DNA of 64,000 nucleotides from Paenibacillus sp. XY044 (GCF_002257645.1 NZ_NQMO01000001.1:248001-312000); one strand, 5' to 3'. Counted from the first letter of the stretch, positions 54,815 through 63,879 are shown. The notes: generated from the sequence alone by a model not told the origin. Numbers and translations are program-made.

Positions 54815-54860
54815 CATACGGAAGAACCGTGCAAAATGAGTTTGCCGCGGTTCTTTTTCT
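54815..54860 (+). ncRNA. Candidate tiny RNA or truncated leader between cinA and recA
   Basis: From the predicted start near 54816, the transcript would consist almost entirely of the terminator hairpin at 54822-54859. It would be about 45 nt long. It may also simply mark the end of cinA mRNA. Confidence 0.35.
54822..54859 (+). terminator. Terminator after cinA / of the candidate tiny RNA
   Basis: AAGAACCG-T-GCAAA, loop ATGAG, TTTGC-CG-CGGTTCTT, then TTTCTT. Thirteen pairs with one small internal loop. Confidence 0.85.
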
Positions 54861-55028
54861 TATGATCAGGGAAGGGTGGAAGCCTGTTCCAGTTCGAACA
54901 CGCGCTATCCGATCATCAAAGAAGAACAAGCGCCGACAGGTGACCCGGCATTTGGCGGGACTTCCTTACGGCGGTTGGTTTGAGGCACGGCGGCATGATG
55001 ATGGGAGGAGAATGTCCGGCAAAAAAAA

Positions 55029-55042
55029 CGAATGTATGTTCG
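55029..55042 (+). promoter_or_regulatory. LexA (SOS) box of recA
   Basis: CGAATGTATGTTCG against the Gram-positive SOS consensus CGAAC-N4-GTTCG; only one base differs. It lies just upstream of the recA -35. Confidence 0.85.
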
Positions 55043-55051
55043 AAAAAATGC

Positions 55052-55080
55052 TTGGCAAACGTTCCAAAACAAGGTATCAT
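55052..55080 (+). promoter_or_regulatory. Promoter of recA
   Basis: TTGGCA (55052-55057), 17 bases, TATCAT (55075-55080). Confidence 0.7.
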
Positions 55081-55111
55081 AATAATATAAACGGTGAAGG
55101 ATGTGAGTTTA

Positions 55112-56173
55112 TTGTCAGATCGTCGTGCTGCGCTTGAAATGGCGCTTCGTCAAATAGAGAAACAATTCGGTAAAGGTTCAATCATGAAACTCGGTGAGTC
55201 GACACACATGCAGGTGGAAGTCGTTCCCAGCGGCTCCCTGGCTCTAGATATAGCACTTGGTATTGGCGGACTTCCAAGAGGCCGCGTTGTTGAAGTATAT
55301 GGACCGGAATCCTCCGGTAAGACGACGGTGGCCCTCCATGCCATCGCCGAAGTACAGAGAGTCGGTGGACAAGCTGCTTTTATCGATGCGGAGCATGCGC
55401 TTGATCCGTCGTATGCTAATAAGTTAGGTGTCAACATCGACGAACTGCTTCTGTCTCAACCGGATACGGGTGAGCAGGCGTTGGAAATTGCGGAAGCCCT
55501 CGTACGCAGCGGCGCCGTTGACATTATCGTCGTGGACTCGGTTGCGGCGCTCGTGCCGAAAGCGGAAATCGAAGGCGAGATGGGTGATTCCCACGTGGGT
55601 CTGCAGGCCCGTCTGATGTCCCAGGCACTGCGTAAGCTGTCCGGTGCGATTGCGAAGTCGAAGACGATCGCGATCTTTATCAACCAGCTGCGTGAGAAAG
55701 TCGGAGTAATGTTCGGCAATCCGGAGACGACTCCCGGCGGCCGTGCCCTGAAGTTCTATTCTTCCGTTCGTCTGGATGTTCGCCGTATTGAGAGCATCAA
55801 GATGGGCAATGATGTAGTGGGTAACCGCACACGGATCAAGGTGGTCAAGAACAAGGTGGCTCCTCCGTTCAAGCAGGCGGAAATCGACATCATGTACGGC
55901 GAAGGCATTTCCAAGGAAGGCAGCATTATCGATATCGGTACGGAATTGGATATCGTAAATAAGAGCGGTGCCTGGTACTCCTATGAAGGCGAGCGCCTGG
56001 GTCAAGGCCGTGAGAATGCGAAGCAGTTCCTGAAAGAAAATAAGCCCATTTCGGAAACGATCGAGAACAAGATTCGTGAAGCAAGCAATTTGACTACGAC
56101 GGTGAACGCGCCGACCGCGGAAGAAGCGGAGGCCGAGCAACGCGAAGAACAGGAACTGCTCGAGCTGGAGTAG
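55112..56173 (+). CDS. recA: Recombinase RecA
   Basis: 353 residues. RecA forms filaments on single-stranded DNA for strand exchange and LexA self-cleavage. Walker A is [20 protein letters not shown] (about residue 66); the L1/L2 region includes [20 protein letters not shown] and [20 protein letters not shown]. The acidic C-terminal tail ([17 protein letters not shown]) is typical. I chose TTG 55112, giving [14 protein letters not shown] as in B. subtilis; the GTG codons at 55094 and 55103 are in frame but lack a better ribosome site. Confidence 0.97.
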   Translation: MSDRRAALEMALRQIEKQFGKGSIMKLGESTHMQVEVVPSGSLALDIALGIGGLPRGRVVEVYGPESSGKTTVALHAIAEVQRVGGQAAFIDAEHALDPSYANKLGVNIDELLLSQPDTGEQALEIAEALVRSGAVDIIVVDSVAALVPKAEIEGEMGDSHVGLQARLMSQALRKLSGAIAKSKTIAIFINQLREKVGVMFGNPETTPGGRALKFYSSVRLDVRRIESIKMGNDVVGNRTRIKVVKNKVAPPFKQAEIDIMYGEGISKEGSIIDIGTELDIVNKSGAWYSYEGERLGQGRENAKQFLKENKPISETIENKIREASNLTTTVNAPTAEEAEAEQREEQELLELE

Positions 56174-56210
56174 TCGTTTGAAGTCGTATGATGAATAGAG
56201 ACTATAATGA

Positions 56211-56248
56211 GGACGCTCCGTGATGACCTGTCACTGAGCGTCTTTTTT
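56211..56248 (+). terminator. Terminator after recA
   Basis: GACGCTC pairs with GAGCGTC, with an inner GTGA/TCAC pairing, followed by six Ts. Confidence 0.88.
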
Positions 56249-56305
56249 CATAGTAGAGAGTGCTTCTATAGGGGGCCGCGATCACGACAACGGGATGTGA
56301 AATAG

Positions 56306-57046
56306 ATGCGAGAAGGAAATAGCCATGAAAACCAGGAAGGGCAAGGAACCCATGATGGACTTGCCGGGTTTCCGGACAATGAAACCCTCTTGATCACAGA
56401 AATAGAGCGACAGGCCAAGCCGAGAGGACGCTATTTGATATCGTTTGGCCCGTATACTCTCTCGGTGCATGAAGACGTCCTTGTGAAGTTCCGAATGGTC
56501 AAGGGGAACGCCTTTACCAAGCAGGAGCTGGAGGAAATCGTCGTAGCGGATGAGCGGCAGCAGGCCTATGTTGAAGGCTTAAAGGCGCTGGAACGGAAGC
56601 CGCGGACACGCAAGGAAATTGAAATGAAGCTGCAGCAGAAAGGAATCGAAGCGGGATCGATTGAATATGCGCTGAGCCGGCTGAAGGCCGAAAGACTGGT
56701 GGATGACGAGAGCTACGCTAGGCAGTGGGCACAGCAGCGTATTAGGAACCACCGCAAAGGCAAGGCTTGGATCAGACAGGAGCTTCAGCAGAAAGGCGTC
56801 GATAAGTCGATTATTTCGGAGGCGCTGGCAGAAGTTAGCTCAGATCAGGAATTCGAAGGAGCCCTGGCTGCCGGCCGAAAGAAATGGAACCAGACGAAAG
56901 GCGAGGCTGCCGACCGCAAACGCAAAACAGGGGCATATTTGATGAGACGGGGATACTCCGGCGAGCAGGTTCGAAAGGTCATCAATCAACTTCTCCGGGA
57001 GGATGCTTATCCAGAGGAAGATGAGGAATATTTTTCTTTCGACTGA
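56306..57046 (+). CDS. recX: Regulatory protein RecX
   Basis: 246 residues. RecX binds the RecA filament and limits its activity. The helical three-helix repeats are seen in LKALERKPRTRKEIEMKLQQ, RLVDDESYARQWAQQRIRNH and KAWIRQELQQKGVDKSIISE, plus a C-terminal copy (KTGAYLMRRGYSGEQVRKVI). The N-terminal 60 residues precede the repeats and are less conserved. B. subtilis keeps recX elsewhere; here it follows recA, a common linkage in many bacteria. Confidence 0.93.
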   Translation: MREGNSHENQEGQGTHDGLAGFPDNETLLITEIERQAKPRGRYLISFGPYTLSVHEDVLVKFRMVKGNAFTKQELEEIVVADERQQAYVEGLKALERKPRTRKEIEMKLQQKGIEAGSIEYALSRLKAERLVDDESYARQWAQQRIRNHRKGKAWIRQELQQKGVDKSIISEALAEVSSDQEFEGALAAGRKKWNQTKGEAADRKRKTGAYLMRRGYSGEQVRKVINQLLREDAYPEEDEEYFSFD

Positions 57047-57374
57047 GGAAGAAGTTGACACAATATGAAATGCCCTCTCTTGACAATATCTTTTCACAAA
57101 TACTAAAATGAATATGAATCTATTCCTGTAAAAAGTTCTTTTTCCCTTCCAAAAAAAGGCTTTTTATGAAGGATTCTAATTTCTCTCCAATTCATATGAA
57201 CACCCCGTCTTATCACGCACCTTGGGTATGCACGGGTTTTGTACATGCTCCTTCATCAGGTCGTGTGCAGATGGAAAATGATTGTACGAAGTACGTATGA
57301 TGAATTGAAATGAATGGACAACTGTAGAAGATCCCAAGGAATACCTTGGAGGAACCAACGAGGAGGTGAACTGA
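57047..57374 (+). other. Intergenic region recX-rny with long rny leader
   Basis: It contains a promoter (57080-57109), then about 260 bases of leader rich in short direct and inverted repeats. A CCAAGG-AATA-CCTTGG hairpin (57334-57349) lies a few bases before AGGAGGTG, the rny ribosome site. I see no gene in it. Confidence 0.6.
57080..57109 (+). promoter_or_regulatory. Promoter of rny
   Basis: Consensus TTGACA (57080-57085), 18 bases, TAAAAT (57104-57109). Confidence 0.65.
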
Positions 57375-58916
57375 ATGCCTATATGGCTATGGGTCGTTCT
57401 CGTTGTTGCCGCATTGTTCTTGGGGTTCGTGATTGGATATTTTATTCGCAAATCTCTTGCAGAGGCTAAAATTTCTAGTGCTGAAGAAGCTGCTGTACAA
57501 ATCGTGGAAAACGCGCGTAAGGAAGCAGAAGCACTGAAGAAGGAAACGGTACTGGAGGCTAAAGACGAAGTACACAGAATCCGGACCGAAGCTGAAAAAG
57601 ACACTCGTGAGCGTCGAAATGAAATTCAACGGCAGGAAAGACGATTGTTGCAAAAAGAAGAGTCGCTGGATAAAAAAATTGAATCGCTTGAACGTAAAGA
57701 AGAGCAAGTGGCCAACAAGGAGAAACGCATCGAAGAGACTCAACAGCAGATCGATTTGATTTACAAGAGCCAGGTCACTGAACTGGAACGCATTTCCAGT
57801 TTGACCATGGAAGACGCACGAAGCATTATTTTAAGCAATGTAGAGCAGGAAGTTCGCCATGAAACCGCTCAAATGATTAAAGATATTGAGCAGCAGGCGA
57901 AAGAAGAAGCTGACAAGAAATCCCGTGAAATCGTAACGCTCGCCATTCAGCGCTGCGCTGCAGATCATGTGGCGGAGACCACCGTATCTGTGGTAACGCT
58001 GCCGAATGAGGAGATGAAAGGCCGGATTATCGGACGTGAAGGCCGGAACATCCGTGCACTGGAAACTCTGACCGGTATTGACCTCATTATCGATGATACG
58101 CCTGAAGCTGTAATTTTGTCGGGGTTTGATCCGATCCGCCGGGAAATTGCCCGGACGGCCTTGGAGAAATTGGTAGCAGACGGACGTATTCATCCCGCTC
58201 GGATTGAAGAGATGGTGGAGAAATCCCGTAAAGAGGTTGACGAGCGGATTCGCGAGTATGGCGAACAAGCGACGTTTGAAGTGGGCGTACATGGACTGCA
58301 TCCGGATTTGATCAAAATTTTGGGACGGCTCAAGTTCCGCACAAGTTATGGTCAGAACGTGCTGAAGCACTCCATGGAAGTGGCTTATCTGTCCGGTCTG
58401 ATGGCCGGAGAGCTCGGCGAGGATATCGTATTGGCCAAGCGTGCAGGCTTGCTGCACGACATCGGTAAAGCGCTGGATCATGAAGTGGAAGGCTCACATG
58501 TTGAAATCGGCGTGGAGCTGGCCAAGAAATACAAGGAACATCCGGTGGTTATCAACAGTATCGCATCCCACCACGGTGATGTAGAGGCAACTTCAGTCAT
58601 CGCAATGCTGGTTGGCGCAGCCGACGCCTTGTCTGCTGCAAGACCGGGAGCGCGTCGCGAAACGCTCGAAACGTATATCAAACGTTTGGAGAAGCTGGAG
58701 GAAATCTCCGAATCGTTCGAAGGCGTCGAGAAATCGTTCGCGATTCAGGCAGGACGCGAGGTCCGCGTCATGGTACAGCCTGAGAAGATCGACGATGCCG
58801 AAGCATTCCGACTGGCTCGGGATATTACGAAGACGATTGAGAATGAACTGGATTATCCGGGACATATCAAAGTGACGGTCATCCGCGAGACACGCGCGGT
58901 TGAATACGCGAAATAA
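57375..58916 (+). CDS. rny: Ribonuclease Y
   Basis: 513 residues. Membrane-anchored endoribonuclease that starts decay of much mRNA. Order: membrane anchor ([20 protein letters not shown], residues about 4-24), a long charged coiled coil (about 30-190), a KH domain ([20 protein letters not shown], about 215-275) and an HD domain with [17 protein letters not shown] (about 365). It is followed by ymdB; in B. subtilis YmdB acts together with RNase Y. Confidence 0.97.
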   Translation: MPIWLWVVLVVAALFLGFVIGYFIRKSLAEAKISSAEEAAVQIVENARKEAEALKKETVLEAKDEVHRIRTEAEKDTRERRNEIQRQERRLLQKEESLDKKIESLERKEEQVANKEKRIEETQQQIDLIYKSQVTELERISSLTMEDARSIILSNVEQEVRHETAQMIKDIEQQAKEEADKKSREIVTLAIQRCAADHVAETTVSVVTLPNEEMKGRIIGREGRNIRALETLTGIDLIIDDTPEAVILSGFDPIRREIARTALEKLVADGRIHPARIEEMVEKSRKEVDERIREYGEQATFEVGVHGLHPDLIKILGRLKFRTSYGQNVLKHSMEVAYLSGLMAGELGEDIVLAKRAGLLHDIGKALDHEVEGSHVEIGVELAKKYKEHPVVINSIASHHGDVEATSVIAMLVGAADALSAARPGARRETLETYIKRLEKLEEISESFEGVEKSFAIQAGREVRVMVQPEKIDDAEAFRLARDITKTIENELDYPGHIKVTVIRETRAVEYAK

Positions 58917-58924
58917 TGTAAATG

Positions 58925-58958
58925 ATGAAAAGTGGCCGCTTTGGGGGCCACTTTTCAT
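58925..58958 (+). terminator. Terminator between rny and ymdB
   Basis: ATGAAAAGTGGCC and GGCCACTTTTCAT form a perfect 13-bp stem with an 8-base loop. The A- and T-rich sides mean it could work on both strands. Confidence 0.88.
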
Positions 58959-58986
58959 ATTTGTTCATCATAAGGAGGAGACCAAC

Positions 58987-59781
58987 ATTAACGTATTATT
59001 TATTGGAGATATCGTAGGCAGTGTAGGCAGAACGGCGCTCAAAGCGATGCTGCCGTCGTTAAAAACGAAGTACAACCCCCATATCATCATTGCAAACGGC
59101 GAGAATGCCGCTTCCGGCAGAGGCATCACGCAGTCGATCGTCAAAGACCTTTTCGATTGGGGGGTTCATGGGATTACGATGGGCAACCACACATGGGACA
59201 ACAAGGAGATCTTCGACTTTATCGACGATGAGCCGCGCATGGTAAGACCGGCAAATTTCCCTCCAGGAACGCCGGGACTGGGGCATACGATCATTAAAGC
59301 GAACGGTAAAGAGCTGGCCATCGTGAATTTGCAGGGACGTACGTTTCTGCCGGCCATCGACTGCCCGTTTCGGGCCAGCGACGAGATCGTCGACCAGCTC
59401 CGCAAGAAGCATAAGCATATTTTGGTCGATTTTCATGCCGAAGCCACATCCGAAAAAATCGCCATGGGTTGGCATCTGGACGGCCGTGCTTCCATTGTCG
59501 TAGGAACACATACCCATGTACAGAGCAATGATGATACTATTTTACCGAACGGAACGGCCTATCTCACGGATGCCGGCATGGTTGGTCCCAGAGAGGGAAT
59601 TTTGGGCATGGAACGCGAAGCGGTTCTCCGTAAATTCAAAACGCAGCTGCCGGTCCGCTTCCAGGTCGACAACGGAAAATGGCACTTCCACGGCGTATTT
59701 GTCCAGCTGGACGATGCAACCGGAAAGGCGCTGAAAATGGAAAAAATCAGGATTCTCGAAGACGATTGGATCATGGATTGA
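58987..59781 (+). CDS. ymdB: Phosphodiesterase/phosphatase YmdB, probable ATT start
   Basis: 264 residues, the same length as B. subtilis YmdB. Metallophosphoesterase of the calcineurin fold: NVLFIGDIVGSVGRTALKAM, IIIANGENAASGRG, GNHTWDNKEIFDFIDD, LVDFHAEATSEK and VVGTHTHVQSNDD. It hydrolyses cyclic nucleotides and affects motility/biofilm choice. No ATG, GTG or TTG lies near the family start. The sequence AAGGAGGAG at 58972-58980 sits six bases before ATT 58987, which gives exactly the family N-terminus; ATT is a known rare start (infC). The ATG at 58900 lies inside rny, before a terminator. Confidence 0.93.
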   Translation: MNVLFIGDIVGSVGRTALKAMLPSLKTKYNPHIIIANGENAASGRGITQSIVKDLFDWGVHGITMGNHTWDNKEIFDFIDDEPRMVRPANFPPGTPGLGHTIIKANGKELAIVNLQGRTFLPAIDCPFRASDEIVDQLRKKHKHILVDFHAEATSEKIAMGWHLDGRASIVVGTHTHVQSNDDTILPNGTAYLTDAGMVGPREGILGMEREAVLRKFKTQLPVRFQVDNGKWHFHGVFVQLDDATGKALKMEKIRILEDDWIMD

Positions 59782-59835
59782 CCGAGTTTTCCTCTGAGAC
59801 TATTGGCGGATTTATGGCTGAAAAATTGTCAGAAA

Positions 59836-59862
59836 GAAGGAATTATTTCCGCACTCCCGAAT
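59836..59862 (+). promoter_or_regulatory. SigH-type promoter of spoVS
   Basis: GAAGGAATT (59836-59844), 11 bases, CCCGAAT (59856-59862), against RnAGGAwWW-N11/12-RnnGAAT; only the first purine of the -10 differs. spoVS is SigH-dependent in B. subtilis. Confidence 0.65.
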
Positions 59863-59912
59863 AACATCTAGTAAGTGGAAGCTTATCATCATTCCCAGGG
59901 GAGGTACTTACC

Positions 59913-60173
59913 ATGGAAGTATTAAAAGTTTCAGCAAAGTCCAATCCAAATTCTGTTGCCGGTGCTCTGGCAGGCGTGCTTCGTGAACGCGGGGCCGCTG
60001 AACTGCAAGCCATCGGAGCAGGCGCACTCAATCAAGCGATTAAAGCGGTAGCCATTGCCCGGGGATTTGTAGCACCCAGCGGAGTTGACTTGATTTGTAT
60101 TCCAGCCTTTACGGATATCGTTATTGACGGGGAAGACCGGACGGCGATCAAGCTGATCGTAGAGCCCAGATAA
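59913..60173 (+). CDS. spoVS: Stage V sporulation protein S
   Basis: 86 residues, the exact family length. Start MEVLKVSAKSNPNSVAGALA, then ERGAAELQAIGAGALNQAIK and GVDLICIPAFTDIVIDGEDR. SpoVS has an Alba-like fold and is needed for coat assembly and timely sporulation. The start follows AGGGGAGGT. It keeps the B. subtilis position after ymdB. Confidence 0.97.
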   Translation: MEVLKVSAKSNPNSVAGALAGVLRERGAAELQAIGAGALNQAIKAVAIARGFVAPSGVDLICIPAFTDIVIDGEDRTAIKLIVEPR

Positions 60174-60204
60174 GGGATAAGGCATGATATGCCACCATTT
60201 GATG

Positions 60205-60303
60205 AAACCTGTTTATTGATATAAGCTGAATGAAGCCGGATTAGAGGTGCTCGGTGAGTACCCGGACTTTGATTCAGTTTATATGGGATAGACAGGTTTT
60301 TTT
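60205..60303 (+). terminator. Very long terminator hairpin after spoVS
   Basis: One hairpin of about 95 bases: AAACCTGT (60205-60212) with ACAGGTTT (60292-60299), ATATAAGCTGAAT with ATTCAGTTTATAT, AAGCCGG with CCGGACTT (one bulge), and GGTGCTC with GAGTACC at the tip, then a T-run to 60303. A separate GGCAT-GAT-ATGCC hairpin lies at 60181-60193. Confidence 0.8.
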
Positions 60304-60335
60304 GCTTGCGTACCGCGGAAAGGAGAGGCATAAGC

Positions 60336-61328
60336 ATGAAAATTCCGGTGGTGGATGATCACTGTGACGTGTTAAGCAAAATGGTAAAGGATAAAGGCAT
60401 CACCTTTGCGGACGATCCGAGGCTGGATGTGACCTACAAGCGTCTGCAGGAAGGAGGGGTGGCCCTGCAAACCTTTGCCATCTTTCTTTCCGAAGGGCGG
60501 GGGATCCCCCGCTTCGAGCATATATTGGATCAGATTGACGTGTTTACCTCACGTGTCGTTCCCGCGCAGGAAGGCGTCCGTTGGATGAAATGGAGAGAAG
60601 ACGCAGTTTCGCTTGAACATGCCGTGAAGGCGGTACAGTCACCGCTTCAAAGCCATGCCATTCAGCCGTGGGGGCTTCTGTCTGTGGAAGGCGCCGACGG
60701 ATTCGAGGGCAGCTTGTTTTATGTAAAAGTGTGCTATGACCTGGGCGTCAGGTTCCTCGGAATAACGTGGAATCATGCGAACTGGGCCGCCGACGGCGTT
60801 ATGGAGAAGCGCAAAGGAGGCTTTACTGAAAAAGGAAAACAGCTAATTGAGCTGTGCAATGAAACCGGTTTGCTGCTGGACGTGTCCCATTTATCGGTGG
60901 CAGGGTTTTGGGAGCTGGCGGAACGGTCGAAGCGGCCGTTTATCGCTTCGCACTCCAATGCCCAGGCGATATGCCCGCATCCACGCAACCTGAACGATGA
61001 ACAGATTCGGGCGATCGCAGCGATGAACGGGCGGATCGGGATTACGTTTGTGCCGTATTTTGTAAAAGAGGGACCAGGACCGGTCGTTCCTGCGGACATT
61101 CTCCCCCATATTGAACGGATGTGCGAGCTTGGGGCGGGAAATATACTTATGTTCGGCTCTGATTTCGATGGAATCGAGACTTGGATTCAAGGCCTGGAGC
61201 ATCCCGGACGGTATCCGGCGTTTATTGATCTGCTGCTTGCCCGCTATCCTGAGGAAATGGTAAAAGGCTGGATGTCCGGCCATGCGCTCTCTTTTCTAAG
61301 CAAACATCTTCCTGCCAAACCGGTTTGA
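60336..61328 (+). CDS. Membrane dipeptidase-family protein (M19)
   Basis: 330 residues, TIM barrel. Metal ligands: the VVDDHCDVL motif (His-x-Asp, residues about 5-13), the Glu in LLSVEGADGFEG (about 115), and His residues in LLDVSHLSVAGFW and FIASHSNAQAICPHPRNLND. The family hydrolyses dipeptides, and microbial relatives are zinc enzymes. The start ATG 60336 is preceded by AAAGGAGAGG; the GTG at 60306 is too early. In B. subtilis tdh and kbl lie at this place. Confidence 0.92.
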   Translation: MKIPVVDDHCDVLSKMVKDKGITFADDPRLDVTYKRLQEGGVALQTFAIFLSEGRGIPRFEHILDQIDVFTSRVVPAQEGVRWMKWREDAVSLEHAVKAVQSPLQSHAIQPWGLLSVEGADGFEGSLFYVKVCYDLGVRFLGITWNHANWAADGVMEKRKGGFTEKGKQLIELCNETGLLLDVSHLSVAGFWELAERSKRPFIASHSNAQAICPHPRNLNDEQIRAIAAMNGRIGITFVPYFVKEGPGPVVPADILPHIERMCELGAGNILMFGSDFDGIETWIQGLEHPGRYPAFIDLLLARYPEEMVKGWMSGHALSFLSKHLPAKPV

Positions 61329-61461
61329 TTCAGGCAGGCATAAAACCATGTTTTGGTAATATGAAGCAGACATTTTGACAATCTTGTTGCAGAATGCCAG
61401 GAAATGAATGAAAGTTGGAATGAAAGCGGTGACGTCTTTTTCTTTTTTGGGTAAAAGGATG

Positions 61462-61467
61462 TATAAT
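61462..61467 (+). promoter_or_regulatory. Weak promoter before the pduL-like gene
   Basis: TATAAT at 61462-61467 without a clear -35 (TTTCTT at 61439-61444). Confidence 0.35.
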
Positions 61468-61514
61468 GAGGCTGGCCTGTACAGAACATAGAGAAAATTT
61501 AAGGAGTGATCCAC

Positions 61515-62087
61515 GTGAGTAAAACTGTACCTGTAGGCGTGTCCGCACGACATATCCATCTTACCCAAGAACATATTGAAGCTTTATTCGGTCAAGGCTA
61601 TCAGCTGACTGAATTTAAACCGCTATCCCAACCCGGACAATTTGCCGCAAATGAAACGGTGGCCGTCATCGGTTCAAAGGGTCAATTTGATAAGGTTAGA
61701 ATATTGGGGCCTGCCCGTCCGGCAAGCCAGCTGGAAATTTCCCGTACGGATTCTTTCGCCATCGGCATTAAAGCTCCGGTCCGCGAGTCCGGAAATATTG
61801 AAGGAACCCCAGGCATTAAGGTCAAAGGCCCGCAAGGCGAGATCGAACTGGAGAAGGGCGTTATCGTTGCAGCACGTCATATCCATTTTCATACAAGCGA
61901 TGCGGAAGCGTGGGGCATTGCCGACAAGCAGCAGCTCAAGGTTCGCATAGGCGGCGAGCGCGGTCTGGTGTTTGAGAACGTCATTGCGCGCGTATCCGAT
62001 TCGTTTGCGCTCGACATGCACATCGATACGGACGAAGCCAACGCAGCTGGCGCCAAAACCGGAGATACGGCTGAAATTGTTGACTAA
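61515..62087 (+). CDS. Phosphate propanoyltransferase (PduL family)
   Basis: 190 residues from GTG 61515 (AAGGAGTGAT at 61501-61510). It interconverts acyl-CoA and acyl phosphate. The two metal/CoA histidine motifs are VGVSARHIHLTQEHIEAL and VIVAARHIHFHTSDAEAWG. It has no encapsulation peptide, and no microcompartment genes are in view, so this is probably a free cytoplasmic enzyme making acetyl-P or propionyl-P. Confidence 0.9.
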   Translation: MSKTVPVGVSARHIHLTQEHIEALFGQGYQLTEFKPLSQPGQFAANETVAVIGSKGQFDKVRILGPARPASQLEISRTDSFAIGIKAPVRESGNIEGTPGIKVKGPQGEIELEKGVIVAARHIHFHTSDAEAWGIADKQQLKVRIGGERGLVFENVIARVSDSFALDMHIDTDEANAAGAKTGDTAEIVD

Positions 62088-62115
62088 AAGCGATTGACCG
62101 GCCGGCTGGCCTGTA

Positions 62116-62143
62116 GAACGGGGGAGAATTCCCTCGTTTTTTT
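62116..62143 (+). terminator. Terminator after the pduL-like gene
   Basis: AACG-G-GGGA, loop GAAT, TCCC-T-CGTT, followed by a T-run. Confidence 0.85.
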
Positions 62144-62253
62144 GTTGTTTAACAAATCACATGCTGCATGGCGGTGTCTCCCCAAACAACGATTGGGTCA
62201 TGCTTATACATAGATGGAAGTCCCGGCAATCAGTAGATATGCCATTAGGTTCA

Positions 62254-62262
62254 TGCTATAAT
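62254..62262 (+). promoter_or_regulatory. Extended -10 promoter of miaB
   Basis: TGCTATAAT (62254-62262), consensus -10 with TG extension; -35 weak. Confidence 0.5.
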
Positions 62263-62316
62263 TTATTAGAATGTCGTTTAACAGGGGTTCCCTGGATTAA
62301 AGGAGTGGTCAACAGC

Positions 62317-63879
62317 ATGGCAAAGGAAACGAAGGATTACTCCAAATATTTTGATTTCTCCGATGCCAAGGTTCTGTCAGAGGACGAATTCGGGAAGACG
62401 ATCCGGATCAAGGGCCGTGAGATTCATATTATTTCGGAGCCTAACCATAGACAAAGCAAGAAACGGCGCAAGGAAGACGTTCAAGTGCTGTATGAGAACA
62501 CGGTGCCGCAAGAGCTTCAAGGGATTGGAGCAGGCAAGCATTATATCGTATACACGTTCGGCTGCCAGATGAACGAGCATGATTCCGAGACGATCAAGGG
62601 CATGCTGGAGATGATGGGCTACACCGCTACTGAAGATCGCAAGGAAGCGGATATCATTCTGCTGAACACGTGCGCCATCCGTGAGAACGCGGAAGATAAA
62701 GTATTCGGCGAGCTCGGTCATCTCAAGCACCTGAAGACCGAGAAGCCCGATATGCTGCTAGGCGTATGCGGTTGCATGTCGCAGGAGGAAGGCGTCGTCA
62801 ACCGGATCATGCAGAAGCACGGCTTCGTGGACATGATCTTCGGTACGCACAATATTCACCGGCTGCCGATGCTCATTAAGGAAGCGTTATTCAGCAAAGA
62901 GATGGTCGTGGAAGTGTGGTCCAAGGAAGGCGACATCATTGAGAACCTGCCGAAGAAGCGCGAGGGACTGCGGGCGTGGGTCAACATTATGTACGGCTGC
63001 GACAAGTTCTGTACATATTGCATCGTTCCGTTTACCCGGGGCAAAGAGCGTTCCCGCCGTCCGGAAGACGTGATCGCCGAGGTCCGCGATTTGGCGCGCC
63101 AAGGCTTCAAGGAGATTACCCTTCTCGGTCAGAACGTGAACGCTTACGGCAAAGATTTTGCCGATATCCGGTACTCGTTCGCCGACCTGATGGACGATAT
63201 CCGCAAGATTGACATCCCGCGCGTCCGGTTTACGACGTCACATCCACGGGATTTCGACGATCATCTGGTAGAGGTCCTCGGCAAAGGAGGCAACCTTGTC
63301 GAGCATATTCACCTGCCGGTACAGTCAGGCAATAGCGAAATCCTCAAAATTATGGGCCGGAAGTATACCCGCGAAATTTACCTGGAGCTGGTTGGCAAGC
63401 TGAAGGCGACTGTGCCGGGCCTGGTACTGACGACCGACATCATCGTCGGCTTCCCGGGCGAAACCGAAGAGCAGTTCGGGGATACGCTGAGCCTGGTGCG
63501 CGAGGTCGGCTTTGACTCGGCGTACACGTTTATCTATTCCCCTCGGGAAGGAACGCCGGCGGCCGTCATGGAAGACAATGTGTCCATGGAAGTGAAGAGA
63601 GAGCGCCTGCAGCGTCTCAACAGAACGATTGAGGAATACAGCCGCAAGAGCCATGAAAATCTTCGCGGGCAGATCGTCGAGGTGCTGGTGGAAGGAGAGA
63701 GCAAAAATAACGCCGCCATCCTGGCGGGAAGAACTCGCACCAGCAAGCTCGTCCATTTTGAAGGCAGCAAGGAATTGATCGGCAGCTTCGTAAACGTTAA
63801 AATTACGGATGCGATGACTTGGTACATCAAAGGAGAAGTCGTGGATGTGCCGTCGGCACAGGCAGCGGTAACTCAGTAA
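62317..63879 (+). CDS. miaB: tRNA methylthiotransferase MiaB
   Basis: 520 residues. A radical-SAM enzyme that methylthiolates i6A37 of tRNAs. It has an N-terminal UPF0004 domain ([35 protein letters not shown]: the three Cys that bind one cluster), the radical-SAM CxxxCxxC motif in [18 protein letters not shown] (about residue 225), and a C-terminal TRAM domain. ATG 62317 has AAAGGAGTGG before it; the open frame continues upstream to 62161, but that part lacks a ribosome site and family similarity. miaB-ymcA order matches B. subtilis. Confidence 0.96.
   Translation: MAKETKDYSKYFDFSDAKVLSEDEFGKTIRIKGREIHIISEPNHRQSKKRRKEDVQVLYENTVPQELQGIGAGKHYIVYTFGCQMNEHDSETIKGMLEMMGYTATEDRKEADIILLNTCAIRENAEDKVFGELGHLKHLKTEKPDMLLGVCGCMSQEEGVVNRIMQKHGFVDMIFGTHNIHRLPMLIKEALFSKEMVVEVWSKEGDIIENLPKKREGLRAWVNIMYGCDKFCTYCIVPFTRGKERSRRPEDVIAEVRDLARQGFKEITLLGQNVNAYGKDFADIRYSFADLMDDIRKIDIPRVRFTTSHPRDFDDHLVEVLGKGGNLVEHIHLPVQSGNSEILKIMGRKYTREIYLELVGKLKATVPGLVLTTDIIVGFPGETEEQFGDTLSLVREVGFDSAYTFIYSPREGTPAAVMEDNVSMEVKRERLQRLNRTIEEYSRKSHENLRGQIVEVLVEGESKNNAAILAGRTRTSKLVHFEGSKELIGSFVNVKITDAMTWYIKGEVVDVPSAQAAVTQ

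Larger units (their letters stand above)
54780..55111 (+). other. Intergenic region cinA-recA
   Basis: It holds a strong promoter right after cinA (54781-54809), a stem-loop terminator (54822-54859), about 170 bases with no convincing gene, then the SOS box (55029-55042) and recA promoter (55052-55080). Confidence 0.75.

Noticed and set aside
54829..55137. 102-codon + strand frame between cinA and recA
   Set aside because: It begins inside the terminator hairpin, crosses the SOS box and recA promoter, and runs into recA out of frame. No ribosome site or conserved pattern.
58900..58986. N-terminal extension of YmdB from ATG 58900
   Set aside because: It would start inside rny and read through the perfect rny terminator; the extra 29 residues are not part of the family.
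62161..62316. N-terminal extension of MiaB by 52 residues
   Set aside because: No ribosome site, no similarity to MiaB, and the extended -10 promoter and leader lie in this stretch.
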